Assembly (NCBI GenBank): GCA_008015835.1
Contig: SSGH01000014.1
Location: 57,763-121,762 of the forward strand
Origin: Lysobacter sp.
Lineage (GTDB): Bacteria > Pseudomonadota > Gammaproteobacteria > Xanthomonadales > Xanthomonadaceae
DNA: 64,000 bases
Reading direction: 5' to 3'
Position numbers and translations under genes: made by a program. Position 1 is the stretch's first letter; each line of letters starts with the position of its first letter. This document shows positions 44,437-56,074 of the stretch, piece after piece. The notes under the pieces are model-generated. The model was given only the letters and a program-made list of their open reading frames with translations, ran no database searches and was not told where the DNA came from.

Positions 44437-45507
44437 ATGGACTCTCTGTTCGCTCCGCTGCAGGCCGGCGACCTGCATCTGCCTAATCGCATTCTGATGG
44501 CGCCGCTCACCCGCTGCCGCGCCGAAGCCGATCACGTGCCCGGCGCGCTGATGGCCGAGTACTACGCGCAGCGCGCCAGCGCCGGCTTGATCGTCGCCGA
44601 AGCGACGATGGCGATGGCCGGCAACTCCGCGTTCTGGCACGAGCCGGGCATCTACGGCGAGCCGCAAATCGCGGGCTGGAAGCGCGTCACCGACGCCGTG
44701 CACGCTGCCGGCGGGCGCATCGTGCTGCAGATCTGGCACGGCGGCCGCGCCTGCCATCCCGATCTCAACGACGACGCGCAGCCGGTCGCGCCCAGCGCGC
44801 TGCGCATCGACAACGATCAGGTCTACACGCCGAAAGGCAAAGTCGATTACGTGACGCCGCGCGCGCTGGACGACGCCGAACTGCCGGGCATCGTCGCCGG
44901 CTTCGCGGCCGCCGCGCGCAATGCGCTGGAGGCGGGCTTCGATGGCGTCGAAGTGCACGGCGCGAACGGCTATCTGCTCGACGAATTCCTGCGCGACGGC
45001 GCGAACCATCGCCAAGGGCCGTACGGCGGGCCGATCGAACATCGCGCGCGACTGCTGCTCGAAGTGATCGAAGCGACCTGCGCGGTGTGGGGCAGCCGCA
45101 AGGTCGGCGTGCGCGTCTCGCCGCTCAATAGCTACAACGCGATGCGCGACAGCGACCCGGTCGGCCTGATGCGTTGGCTCGGCAAGCGCTTGAACGACTT
45201 CGACCTCGCCTACTGGCACGTGATGCGCGCCGATTTCTTAGGGCAGCAGACAGGCGACGTGATGACGCCGGCGCGCGAAGCCTACGACGGCACGCTGATC
45301 GGCAATATGGGCTACACACCTGCGGAAGCGTCGGCCGCGATCGCGGAGGGAAAACTCGACGCAGTGGCGTTCGGCGGCGCGTTCATCGCCAACCCCGACT
45401 TGCCGGAACGCATTCGCGCCAACGCGCCGCTGGCGACGCCCGACAGCAGCACCTTCTACTCGCCGGGCGCGAAAGGCTACACCGACTATCCGCGTTTCGC
45501 GGGCTGA
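44437..45507 (+). CDS. Old yellow enzyme family NADH:flavin oxidoreductase (alkene reductase, NemA-like)
   Basis: A 356-residue TIM-barrel FMN enzyme that reduces activated C=C bonds and nitrate esters with NAD(P)H. The N-terminal LFAPLQAGDLHLPNRILMAPLTRCRA, QIWHGGR and the catalytic region VEVHGANGYLLDEFLRD identify the OYE family; AFGGAFIANPDL contacts the FMN phosphate. The ATG at 44437 has AGGATCG upstream. It is convergent with rlmH. Confidence 0.93.
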   Translation: MDSLFAPLQAGDLHLPNRILMAPLTRCRAEADHVPGALMAEYYAQRASAGLIVAEATMAMAGNSAFWHEPGIYGEPQIAGWKRVTDAVHAAGGRIVLQIWHGGRACHPDLNDDAQPVAPSALRIDNDQVYTPKGKVDYVTPRALDDAELPGIVAGFAAAARNALEAGFDGVEVHGANGYLLDEFLRDGANHRQGPYGGPIEHRARLLLEVIEATCAVWGSRKVGVRVSPLNSYNAMRDSDPVGLMRWLGKRLNDFDLAYWHVMRADFLGQQTGDVMTPAREAYDGTLIGNMGYTPAEASAAIAEGKLDAVAFGGAFIANPDLPERIRANAPLATPDSSTFYSPGAKGYTDYPRFAG

Positions 45508-45624
45508 AACCGCAGGTCGCAGCCGCGCCGGGCGGTCGCGCCGGGCGAGCGCACTCAACGACCGCACGGCGCATGTCGCGCGGTCGCCGCGCGACACAAG
45601 GTCATCGCGCGCGCCGACCGGCGC

Positions 45625-46095
45625 TCAAGCGCGATGGTAGGGATGATTCGCCAGCATCGCCGCCGCGCGATACACCTGTTCGGCGAGCACCAATCTCACC
45701 AGCATATGCGGCAGAGTCAGCGGCCCGAGCGACCACGTTTCGTCGGCGCGCGCCAGCACTTCGGGCGCGTGCCCTTCCGGACCGCCGATCAAGAACGCGA
45801 GGTCGCGGCCGCCGCCGCGCCAATGCTCCAATCGCTGCGCGAGCGCTTCGGAACTGTGCATTTTTCCGCGACCGTCCAAGGCCACGACATGCGCGGCTTT
45901 CGGCAGCGCCGCCAGCACGCGCGCGCCTTCATCCAAGGTGGCGCGCGCGGCGTCGTGCCCCTTGCCGCGAATGCCGGGTTCGATTTCGATCAAGTCCAAC
46001 GGCAGCCAGCGCGATAGCCGCTTTTGATATTCGGCGAACCCCTGCGCGACCCACGCGGGCGCGCGTTCGCCGACGGCGATCAGGCGGGCTTTCAT
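45625..46095 (-). CDS. rlmH: 23S rRNA pseudouridine(1915) N3-methyltransferase RlmH
   Basis: A 156-residue SPOUT-family enzyme that methylates pseudouridine 1915 of 23S rRNA. Family features are the SAM-binding knot LIGGPEGHAPEVLARADETWSLGPLTLPHMLVRLVLAEQVYRA region (seen as GGPEGH and LTLPHMLVRL), with the conserved end NHPYHR. The start at 46095 gives the standard length. The usual partner rsfS lies upstream, separated here by an extra small gene. Confidence 0.95.
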   Translation of the reverse strand: MKARLIAVGERAPAWVAQGFAEYQKRLSRWLPLDLIEIEPGIRGKGHDAARATLDEGARVLAALPKAAHVVALDGRGKMHSSEALAQRLEHWRGGGRDLAFLIGGPEGHAPEVLARADETWSLGPLTLPHMLVRLVLAEQVYRAAAMLANHPYHRA

Positions 46096-46122
46096 CGACT
46101 GGAACTGCGCATGTCGATGCGA

Positions 46123-46329
46123 CTACTGCAGCCCGCTCGAACCGGGTACGAGCCGAACATCGGGAACACGATGTCGATGACGCCACAACCCAATCTTTTC
46201 GCCGCAAGTGCAAGCGACCACATCTCCATCGTGGGGCGCTTGATGAACTGCGCAGTCTGCACCGTGGGCGCAGCAATACGACGAGTTCGGCAAGGGTTGT
46301 TTGGCCCAGTCGTCATCGACCTCGGACAT
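46123..46329 (-). CDS. Small Cys/His-rich hypothetical protein, 68 residues
   Basis: A short gene between rsfS and rlmH, which are normally adjacent. The ATG at 46329 has GTGGAGGCGTCG upstream, a strong Shine-Dalgarno. The product begins MSEVDDDWAK and has clustered metal-binding candidates: Cys19, Cys20, His22, Cys26, His29, His33, Cys40 and Cys42 (CxC). The C-terminus is basic (LWRHRHRVPD). A zinc or metal-binding protein is plausible. The region is less GC-rich than its neighbours, so recent acquisition is possible. An overlapping frame (46092-46373) is the alternative reading and has no good start. Confidence 0.5.
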   Translation of the reverse strand: MSEVDDDWAKQPLPNSSYCCAHGADCAVHQAPHDGDVVACTCGEKIGLWRHRHRVPDVRLVPGSSGLQ

Positions 46330-46369
46330 CGACGCCTCCACGGAAAACAAAAGCGGACATCGCCGATCC

Positions 46370-46780
46370 TCAATCCTCAGGCGGTTGATCGCCGACCGTC
46401 CACAGCCGCTCCAGCGCGTAGAACTCGCGCACGCGCGGCAGCATGACGTGCACGACCACATCGCCCAGGTCGGCGAGCACCCACTCGGCTTCGCGTTCGC
46501 CTTCCACGCCCAGCGGCATCACGCCGAGGTCTTTGATCGCCTTCACCACTTCGTCGGCGATCGATTTGACGTGGCGCGTCGACGTGCCGGAGGCGATGAC
46601 GAGGTAATCGCAGACGCTGGTCTTACCGCGAACATCGATCTCGACCACATCCTTGGCTTTGAGGTTTTCCACCGCCGCGTGGACGTGCTTGAGAATGGCT
46701 TGGGCCGACGGCGGCGGTTCGGGCAGCACGGTCTTGATGACGTGCGCATTATTGGAACTGGACAAGAGCGGTCCTCGCAT
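46370..46780 (-). CDS. rsfS: Ribosomal silencing factor RsfS
   Basis: A 136-residue RsfS/Iojap protein that binds L14 on the 50S subunit and blocks subunit joining in starvation. Motifs include [38 protein letters not shown] and [17 protein letters not shown]. The first 25 residues before the conserved core are variable. It is the gene after nadD, in the normal nadD-rsfS order. Confidence 0.95.
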   Translation of the reverse strand: MRGPLLSSSNNAHVIKTVLPEPPPSAQAILKHVHAAVENLKAKDVVEIDVRGKTSVCDYLVIASGTSTRHVKSIADEVVKAIKDLGVMPLGVEGEREAEWVLADLGDVVVHVMLPRVREFYALERLWTVGDQPPED

Positions 46781-46832
46781 GGAATGGCGGGATTATAGCG
46801 TCGGGGGCGCGATTGGCTGGGTCACGGCCTGG

Positions 46833-47525
46833 TCAAGAGGCCGGGTCGCGGGGGCGGATGACGGGGCCGGGCGTCGCGCCGTAGAGGCCGTGCTCGACGA
46901 TGTAGCGGGCCACCGGCAGCGGCAGCAGGTGATGCCAGGTTTCGCCGGCGGCGATCCGGCGCCGGATCTGAGTGGCCGATTCGCCGTGCAGCGGCTGGCG
47001 CAGCCGCAACAGCTTGCCGCCGGGGCTGTCGTGCAGCGACGCCGCGTTCAAGGTCCAGCGACCGGCCGCTAGCCGCGCCGAGGCCGGCGGCAAATAGGCG
47101 TCCAGATCGCTGCCCGGCCGCTCGGCGACCACCCAGTGCGCGCCCGCGAGCAGGGCCTCGGGCTCTTTCCAGGTCGCGAAGCCGTACAGGCTGTCGGCGC
47201 CGATCAAAAACGCGATCGGCGCCCGTTCGCCCAGTTCGGCGCGCAGTTCGCGCAGGGTGTCGATGGTGTAGCTCGGCGCATTCGGGTCGCGCGCCGCGCG
47301 CTCGAGCTCGCGACGGTCGACGCGCAGACCGACGTGCCCGTCCACCGCCAGGTCGAGCATCGTCGCGCGCTGTTCGGCGCTGGCGCCCGGCGCGTCGCGA
47401 TGCGGCGGATCGGCGGCCGGCAGTAAGCGAACCGTCGTCGACAGCGCCTCGCGCGCCGCGCGGGCGATGGCAAGATGGCCGTTGTGGACCGGGTCGAAGG
47501 TGCCGCCGTAGAACAGGCGCAACAT
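46833..47525 (-). CDS. nadD: Nicotinate-nucleotide adenylyltransferase NadD
   Basis: A 230-residue enzyme that adenylates nicotinic acid mononucleotide to deamido-NAD. The nucleotidyltransferase motif GGTFDPVHNGHLAIA is at the start, and SATQIRRRIAAGE near the end replaces ISSTxIR. FLIGADSLYGFATWKEP is also typical. The ATG at 47525 begins just before the motif and lies seven bases after the holA stop. An upstream TTG is in frame but has no support. Confidence 0.95.
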   Translation of the reverse strand: MLRLFYGGTFDPVHNGHLAIARAAREALSTTVRLLPAADPPHRDAPGASAEQRATMLDLAVDGHVGLRVDRRELERAARDPNAPSYTIDTLRELRAELGERAPIAFLIGADSLYGFATWKEPEALLAGAHWVVAERPGSDLDAYLPPASARLAAGRWTLNAASLHDSPGGKLLRLRQPLHGESATQIRRRIAAGETWHHLLPLPVARYIVEHGLYGATPGPVIRPRDPAS

Positions 47526-47532
47526 GCGCGAC

Positions 47533-48597
47533 TCAGGTGCCAGCGCTCGCGGATTTCGCAAGAAACCCGCCGCCGCGCGGTTCGGCGACGGCGATCAGCA
47601 ACCGTTCCAACGCCAACCACGCGTCGGCGGGTTCTTCGCCGATGCGCGGCCGGCCTTTGGCGATGCGATCGACGCGGCCGGCTTCGGCGACGAATCGCTC
47701 CCAGCGCGCGGCGTCGTGGCGCTGCAATGCGCGGCGATACACCGCCTGCTTGGCGTCCCATACGCGCTGGGCCTTGAATTCCGCAGCCAAATTGCCGCCT
47801 TTCGCGTTCACCCGCGCCAGGGCCGCGGCGCGCTGCAGTTCCATCACCACCATGCCCATCAACGCCGGCACCGCCTCGCCTTCCGCGCGCAGGCCGTGCA
47901 GCATGCGCAGCGCTTGCGCGGATTGGCCGTTGAGCGTGGCGTCGAGCAAGCGGAACACGTCGAAACGCGCGGCATCGGCGACGTAAGACTCCATTCGCGC
48001 GAGATCGATGGCGTCGCCGTCGCTGAGGAGAACCAGTTTGTCGATCTCCTGTGCGGCGGCGAGCAAATTGCCTTCCACGCGTTCGACCAAGCGCTGCACC
48101 GCATCGCGATCCGCGCGCAGGCCGCGCGCGCGCAGGCGACGCTCGACCCAATCGGTCAGTTCGTGCGGCTTCAAGGCCCATGCGATGGCGTGATGGCCGA
48201 CCCGCGCGATGGCCTCGCTCCACTTGCCGCCGTGCTGGCGGCTCCAATCGTCGCCGGTGATCAACAGCACCACGTCCTGCGGCGGATTCGCGCAGAACTC
48301 GACGATGGTTTCGCTGCCGTCCTTGCCGGGTTTCGCCGAAGGCAAGCGCACTTCGAGCAAGCGACGCGAGGCGAACAGGCTCATCGCGCTCACGCTCTGC
48401 GCGATCTGGTTCCAGTCGAAATCGCGACTATCGGCGTCGAACACTTCGCGCTCGCCGATGCCTTCGGCGCGGGCCTGCGCGCGGACGGCGTCGGCGGCTT
48501 CCAACACCCGCAGCGGTTCGGGGCCGGCGATGAGATACGCGGGACGCAGCGGTTCGGCGCCGAGTTGCGCGATCAGCCGTTCCGGCGTCAGTTCCAC
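47533..48597 (-). CDS. holA: DNA polymerase III delta subunit
   Basis: A 354-residue clamp-loader subunit that opens the beta clamp. It starts MELTPERLIAQLGAEPLRPAYLIAGPEPL, the standard HolA beginning. KPHELTDWVERRLRARGL and NLLAAAQEIDKLVLL belong to the AAA+ fold core, while the Walker A lysine is absent, as expected for delta. It lies between lptE (25 bases upstream) and nadD. Confidence 0.95.
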   Translation of the reverse strand: MELTPERLIAQLGAEPLRPAYLIAGPEPLRVLEAADAVRAQARAEGIGEREVFDADSRDFDWNQIAQSVSAMSLFASRRLLEVRLPSAKPGKDGSETIVEFCANPPQDVVLLITGDDWSRQHGGKWSEAIARVGHHAIAWALKPHELTDWVERRLRARGLRADRDAVQRLVERVEGNLLAAAQEIDKLVLLSDGDAIDLARMESYVADAARFDVFRLLDATLNGQSAQALRMLHGLRAEGEAVPALMGMVVMELQRAAALARVNAKGGNLAAEFKAQRVWDAKQAVYRRALQRHDAARWERFVAEAGRVDRIAKGRPRIGEEPADAWLALERLLIAVAEPRGGGFLAKSASAGT

Positions 48598-48622
48598 GGC
48601 GCGTCGCCCGTCGGTGCGCGGC

Positions 48623-49147
48623 TCAGCCGCCGGCGCTCGGCGCGGTGACGTGCAACGCCGCGTTGACGCGGCGCAGAATCGCCGCGCTCATGTCGCGGCG
48701 CATTTCGTTCAACAGCAATTCGCGTTCGCTGGTGTTGCCGATGGCGTCGGACGCGGGCGCGACGTAATCGCGCGACATCTCCACCGCCTGCTGCGGCACC
48801 AACAGGTCGCCGTCGGGCTTGCGCATCCGAAACACCACCGCGTAGCGCAGGCTGTATTCCTGCGCGCGGCCCTGGGTATCCACCGCGATCGGCAGATCGG
48901 CCCATTTTTCCGAGAGGATTTCGAGTTTGGTCGCGGCGTCGACGGCGTCGGTCGCCGCCGGCTGCGCGCCGCCGCGCTCCAGCGCGCGCGCCAGCGAATC
49001 GGCCAGCGGACTGTAGGGGTCGGTCGCGGTCACCGCCACCGGCCCGAGGTCCGACGGCAGTTTGGCGACGTTGCGCAGTTGGAAGCCGCAGCCGCTCATG
49101 GCGGCGGCGAGCAGGACGGCGAGCGCGAGACGGGGCATCGTTTTCAT
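48623..49147 (-). CDS. lptE: LPS-assembly lipoprotein LptE
   Basis: A 174-residue outer-membrane lipoprotein that plugs the LptD barrel during lipopolysaccharide export. The signal peptide ends in lipobox MSGC (Cys20), followed by GFQLRNVAKLP, typical of LptE. The rest has weak conservation, as usual. It lies between leuS and holA in the conserved order. Confidence 0.92.
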   Translation of the reverse strand: MKTMPRLALAVLLAAAMSGCGFQLRNVAKLPSDLGPVAVTATDPYSPLADSLARALERGGAQPAATDAVDAATKLEILSEKWADLPIAVDTQGRAQEYSLRYAVVFRMRKPDGDLLVPQQAVEMSRDYVAPASDAIGNTSERELLLNEMRRDMSAAILRRVNAALHVTAPSAGG

Positions 49148-49270
49148 GGGCGAAGTCTGGACGAGGCGACGACGGCGGGCAAGCGCGATCGCGGGGGCCG
49201 GTTCATGCGCGGGCGCGCCGACGCGCGGGCTCGCGCAAACCGTGCCCCGGCCGAATGCGAGCGCTCGCGA

Positions 49271-52253
<2,983 letters not shown>

Positions 52254-52835
52254 TCACGACCAGAATTCGTCGCGCCGCTGCGGCGACACATCGCCGTGAT
52301 GGGTGATCTCGAAATGGCAGCGCTGCGCGCCGTGGTGCATGCACTGCGTTTCGCGCACTTCGATGCGTTCGCCGAATTTTTGCGAGAGCCCGAGAATGAT
52401 CCCCTTCGCGACGAAGCACAGTTTGCGGTCCGACTGATAGGTCAGCTTCATATGCTGATCGTCGATCCGCGTCGCGCGCAGTTCCGGCGGGTTTCGCTTC
52501 GGATTGTAGCGGTGGATCGCATCGTGGATTTTCGCGCTGGCGTTCTCCAGCACTTCGAACGTGCGCCACTCCGGCCGCACGAACATTTCGTAGTAAGTGA
52601 CCAGCGAAGGTCCGACGAACTTGCCGAAATCCTCGAGCACCGCGGTCAGCGGCACTTTCAGCATCTGCGAGGCGGTGGTCGCCAGTTTGACGATTTCCTC
52701 GTCGGGGTATTGCGCCACCGGGAAATACACTTTGTAGCCGATGCCCGCTTCGTCCAACAGGGCGTCCCACGTCGCGCGCCCCCCGTGCCGTTCGATGACG
52801 TAGCTGCGCAGCAAATCGAAAATGACGCCGTACAT
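52254..52835 (-). CDS. H-NOX (haem nitric oxide/oxygen binding) protein
   Basis: A 193-residue stand-alone H-NOX domain, starting MYGVIFDLLRSYVIERHGG as in the family. The proximal haem ligand is His104 in AKIHDAIHRY. The porphyrin-binding YxSxR motif is Tyr133, Ser135, Arg137 (TYQSDR), 29 residues further on as in known H-NOX proteins. LCFVAKGIILGLSQKFGE and CMHHGAQRCHFEI complete the C-terminal lobe. It should bind haem and sense NO or oxygen. Partner kinases or cyclases are usually adjacent; here the neighbours are leuS and an SPFH gene, so its target is not apparent. Confidence 0.9.
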   Translation of the reverse strand: MYGVIFDLLRSYVIERHGGRATWDALLDEAGIGYKVYFPVAQYPDEEIVKLATTASQMLKVPLTAVLEDFGKFVGPSLVTYYEMFVRPEWRTFEVLENASAKIHDAIHRYNPKRNPPELRATRIDDQHMKLTYQSDRKLCFVAKGIILGLSQKFGERIEVRETQCMHHGAQRCHFEITHHGDVSPQRRDEFWS

Positions 52836-53377
52836 GCGTTCTCCTGAAACCTATCATGACCTTCATACCCTCGAAGGCCGGCCGTGGGCGCGATATCCCC
52901 ATATCGCAATCGGACCGCTCGCGGCCGCCCGACGCCCCCTCCACACACGAATCCCGATTTAAACACGAATCGCCCTCGCGAGCGCAAGCCCAAAGGCTGC
53001 CCAACACCGGGCCGAGCCGCTCGAATCCGAAACTGTGACTTGCGCACTCCGCAGTCCAGGGCGCGCGGCATCGGCCCGAACAATGCCCGAGCCGCACTCG
53101 CTACGAGGATCGCGCCGCCGTCGCTGCGAACGCCTCCGCCTACCGTGAAGGCGGTCGACCCTGCGTCGACTCCCACTTCCGGCCTATGCGCGCCGACGAG
53201 GGAACGCGCAGACTGTACCGGCCGTTCGGCATTCACTTCGATTTTCCGCCACGTCCCCACGCGCCATCCCATCGCTGTCCGCCGGCCCTCCTCACGCGAT
53301 GCGCGCCGGCGTCGATACCAGCTTGAAACGGACGTCGCGCCGAGCGCGCATCTCAATCATTCCCAGGACAAACATCC
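52836..53377. other. Intergenic region with no supported gene
   Basis: About 540 bases of divergent promoter region between the H-NOX gene (minus) and the SPFH gene (plus). Open frames here lack binding sites and family resemblance. I recognise no RNA gene or repeat. Confidence 0.5.
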
Positions 53378-55339
53378 ATGTACAGCATCCTCTCGGAACA
53401 GAGCTGGCTGTTCGCGGCCGGCATCGTCGCGATCCCGCTCTTCGCGGCCGTCGCCGCGCTCTATTTTTCCGGCTGCGTCCGCTACATCCCCAACGACAAA
53501 GTCGGCGTGGTCGAAAAGATATGGAGCGCCAAGGGCTCCGTGCGCAGCGGCCTGCTCGCGCTCGAAGGCGAGGCCGGTTTCCAACCCGACCTGCTCCGCG
53601 GCGGTTTCCACTTTTTCCTGCCGTTCCAATACCGCGTGCATCTCCATCCGATGGTCTCGGTCACGCAGGGCAAGATCGGCTACGTCTTCGCGCGCGACGG
53701 TCACGACCTGCCCGCCGGGCAAACGCTCGCCGATAACGCGCAAGCCGCCGATTTCCGCGACGTGCGCGCGTTCCTCGGAAGCGGCGGCCAAAAGGGCCCG
53801 CAGCGAAAAGTGCTGCGCGAAGGCACCCACATCATCAACCCGGTGATGTTCGTGGTCATGACCGAAGAAGCCACCTACTCGCTCACGCTCGACAAAGACG
53901 AGCAGGCCTACTACGCCAAAATGCGCGACGTGCTCGACCAACGCGCGGCGTTCGTGCCGGTGGTCATCAAAGAGGAGAGCGGCGCGCACGAATCCGATCA
54001 ACTCGCGATCGTCACCGTCATGGACGGCCCGGGCTTGCCCAAGGACGAATTGTTGGCGCCGGACGTGGGCGACGACCACAACTCCTTCCAGGAACCCGAG
54101 AAATTCCTCGCCGCCGGCGGTTTGCGCGGCCGTCAGGAACGCGTGTTGGTCGAAGGCACGTATTACATCAACCGCCTGTTCGCGACGGTCGAATTCATCA
54201 AGAAGACGATCATCCCGGTCGGCCACGTCGGCGTGGTGGTGTCGTACACCGGCGGCAAGGGCGAGGACATCACCGGCAAGGACTACAGCCACGGCGAACT
54301 GGTGCAGAACGGCTGTCGCGGCGTCTGGCGCGACCCGTTGATGCCCGGCAAGTACGCATTCAACACCTACGCCGGCAAGATCGAACTGGTGCCGACCACC
54401 AACTTCGTGCTGATGTGGAAATCGGGCGAAAGCGGCTCGCATTTCGATTCGAACCTGCGCGAGATCACGCTGATCACGAAAGACGCCTTCGAACCCAATC
54501 TGCCGCTGTCGGTGGTGGTGCATATCGACTACCGCAAGGCACCGCTGGTGATTCAGCGCTTCGGCAACGTCGCGCAATTGGTGGAGCAGACGCTCGACCC
54601 GATGGTGTCGTCGTATTTCAAGAACGTGTCGCAGACCAAGACCTTCATCGAGCTGATCCAGTCGCGCAGCGAATTGCAAAGCCATGCGTCGGTGGATATG
54701 AAGGAGCGTTTTCTGGCCTACTCGCTGGAATTCCAAGAAGTGCTGATCGGCACGCCGAAGCCGCAGCCAGGCGATACCCAGATCGAGTACATCATGGCGC
54801 AGTTGCGCGACCGTCAGATCGCGCGCGAACAGGTGGAAACCTTCGCGCAGAAGCAGATCGCCGCGGACAAGCAGCGCGAATTGAACGAAGCCGAACAGCG
54901 CGCGTCGAAGCAGAAAGAGCTGACGGCCTCGCAGGTCGATATTTCGATCAAGGAAAACATGGGCTCGGCCGCGGTGAAAGCCGCCGAGAAGAAACGACAG
55001 GAAATCGAAGCGCTGGCGCAGGCCGAGAAATTCCGGCAAGAAATGGAAGGCAGCGGCCGCGCGTCCGCGATCCGCTCGATCGGCGAGGCCGAAGCCTCGG
55101 CGATCAAGGCCAAATCCGAGGCGCTGGAAGGCGAAGGCGCCGATAAGCAGTTGATGCAAACGGTGATGCTGCGCCTGGCCGAAGCGCTGGAAACGTCGAA
55201 AGTGCCGCTGGTGCCGCATATCCAACTCGGCGGCGGCGGCGGCGACGGCAACGCGCTCGGCACGCTGCTGTCGCTGATGAGCTCGCTCAAGGCCAAAGAG
55301 CTGGCGGGCGAGACCCGGGCCGAGGCGCACAGCGCCTAA
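53378..55339 (+). CDS. Large SPFH/Band-7 domain membrane protein (flotillin-like)
   Basis: A 653-residue protein with an N-terminal membrane helix (about residues 12-34) and a long SPFH/Band-7 region. VGVVEKIWSAKG starts the first part, and VGVVVSYTGGKGEDI a second segment near residue 285, so the domain may be split by an insertion of about 240 residues. LPLSVVVHIDYRKAPLVIQRFG follows. A charged coiled coil (about 495-605) ends in a Gly-rich motif (GGGGGDGNALG). Flotillin-like proteins form membrane microdomains or control proteolysis. No NfeD partner gene is adjacent. AGGA lies nine bases before the ATG. Confidence 0.8.
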   Translation: MYSILSEQSWLFAAGIVAIPLFAAVAALYFSGCVRYIPNDKVGVVEKIWSAKGSVRSGLLALEGEAGFQPDLLRGGFHFFLPFQYRVHLHPMVSVTQGKIGYVFARDGHDLPAGQTLADNAQAADFRDVRAFLGSGGQKGPQRKVLREGTHIINPVMFVVMTEEATYSLTLDKDEQAYYAKMRDVLDQRAAFVPVVIKEESGAHESDQLAIVTVMDGPGLPKDELLAPDVGDDHNSFQEPEKFLAAGGLRGRQERVLVEGTYYINRLFATVEFIKKTIIPVGHVGVVVSYTGGKGEDITGKDYSHGELVQNGCRGVWRDPLMPGKYAFNTYAGKIELVPTTNFVLMWKSGESGSHFDSNLREITLITKDAFEPNLPLSVVVHIDYRKAPLVIQRFGNVAQLVEQTLDPMVSSYFKNVSQTKTFIELIQSRSELQSHASVDMKERFLAYSLEFQEVLIGTPKPQPGDTQIEYIMAQLRDRQIAREQVETFAQKQIAADKQRELNEAEQRASKQKELTASQVDISIKENMGSAAVKAAEKKRQEIEALAQAEKFRQEMEGSGRASAIRSIGEAEASAIKAKSEALEGEGADKQLMQTVMLRLAEALETSKVPLVPHIQLGGGGGDGNALGTLLSLMSSLKAKELAGETRAEAHSA

Positions 55340-55349
55340 GACATCGCGA

Positions 55350-55380
55350 ACCGCCGTCCGATCTTGGGTCGGACGGCGGT
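55350..55380. terminator. Strong hairpin after the SPFH gene, possible terminator
   Basis: A 12-bp stem (ACCGCCGTCCGA with its complement) with a seven-base loop lies 10 bases after the SPFH stop and before a convergent gene. Neither side has a T run, so it may be a terminator of the T-poor kind or simply a stabilising structure. Confidence 0.45.
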
Positions 55381-55447
55381 CGATCTGCGGTGAAGACGAT
55401 CCGTCGCGCGTCGCGCGAGCCTCGACTCGCGCTCGATCGAACGTCGA

Positions 55448-56074
55448 TCAGGGCTCGATCAGAATGGGCGTGCCGACCGGCACCAAGCGCCAGACTTCTT
55501 CGATTTGCGCATTGGTGAGCGCGATGCAGCCGTCGGTCCAGTCGCGGTCGTACCCCGGCGGCGTGCCGCCGTGGATCATGATGTCGCCGCCCGGATCGAC
55601 GCCGCGCGCTTCGGCCTGCGCGCGATCGGCTTCGTTCGGGTACGACACGCGCAGCGAGAGGTGAAAGCGGCTTTTGTCGTTGCGAAAAGTAATGGAATAA
55701 CGGCCTTCGGGCGTGCGTTCGTCGCCCTGCTGTCGCTTGTGGCCGACCGGCGCGTCGCCGAGCAAAATGCGATAGCTGCGGACGATCTTGCCGTCGCGCA
55801 GCAGTTCCATTCGGCGCTGCTGCTTGAACACATGGATTTCGTCGACGCGTTCGGCCGCGGACGCCAGAGCCGGCGGCCAGTCGGGCTTCGCCTGCGTCGG
55901 CGCGGATTGCGCGGATTGCGCGGACACGCCGACGAAAGCGAACAAAAACACGAATGCCGACGCGCGCGCGACCGCGCGCAAGCTCCGCGCGGGCCGCCTG
56001 CGCGCCACCGCCGAGCGCGGAATCGTCGGGATCGAGCGCGATGCGCCCGGTGCTTGCGATTCGAACATCCTCAT
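55448..56074 (-). CDS. L,D-transpeptidase (YkuD) family protein
   Basis: A 208-residue exported protein. A hydrophobic stretch at about residues 38-52 is the signal anchor. The YkuD fold follows: YRILLGDAPVGHKRQQGD, ERTPEGRYSI, then MIHGG (His168) and WTDGCIALTN with catalytic Cys183. These enzymes crosslink peptidoglycan or attach lipoproteins. The ATG at 56074 overlaps the acyl-CoA dehydrogenase stop (ATGA) and has GGAGGAGA just before it; the ATG at 56068 has better spacing to the same site. Confidence 0.88.
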   Translation of the reverse strand: MRMFESQAPGASRSIPTIPRSAVARRRPARSLRAVARASAFVFLFAFVGVSAQSAQSAPTQAKPDWPPALASAAERVDEIHVFKQQRRMELLRDGKIVRSYRILLGDAPVGHKRQQGDERTPEGRYSITFRNDKSRFHLSLRVSYPNEADRAQAEARGVDPGGDIMIHGGTPPGYDRDWTDGCIALTNAQIEEVWRLVPVGTPILIEP

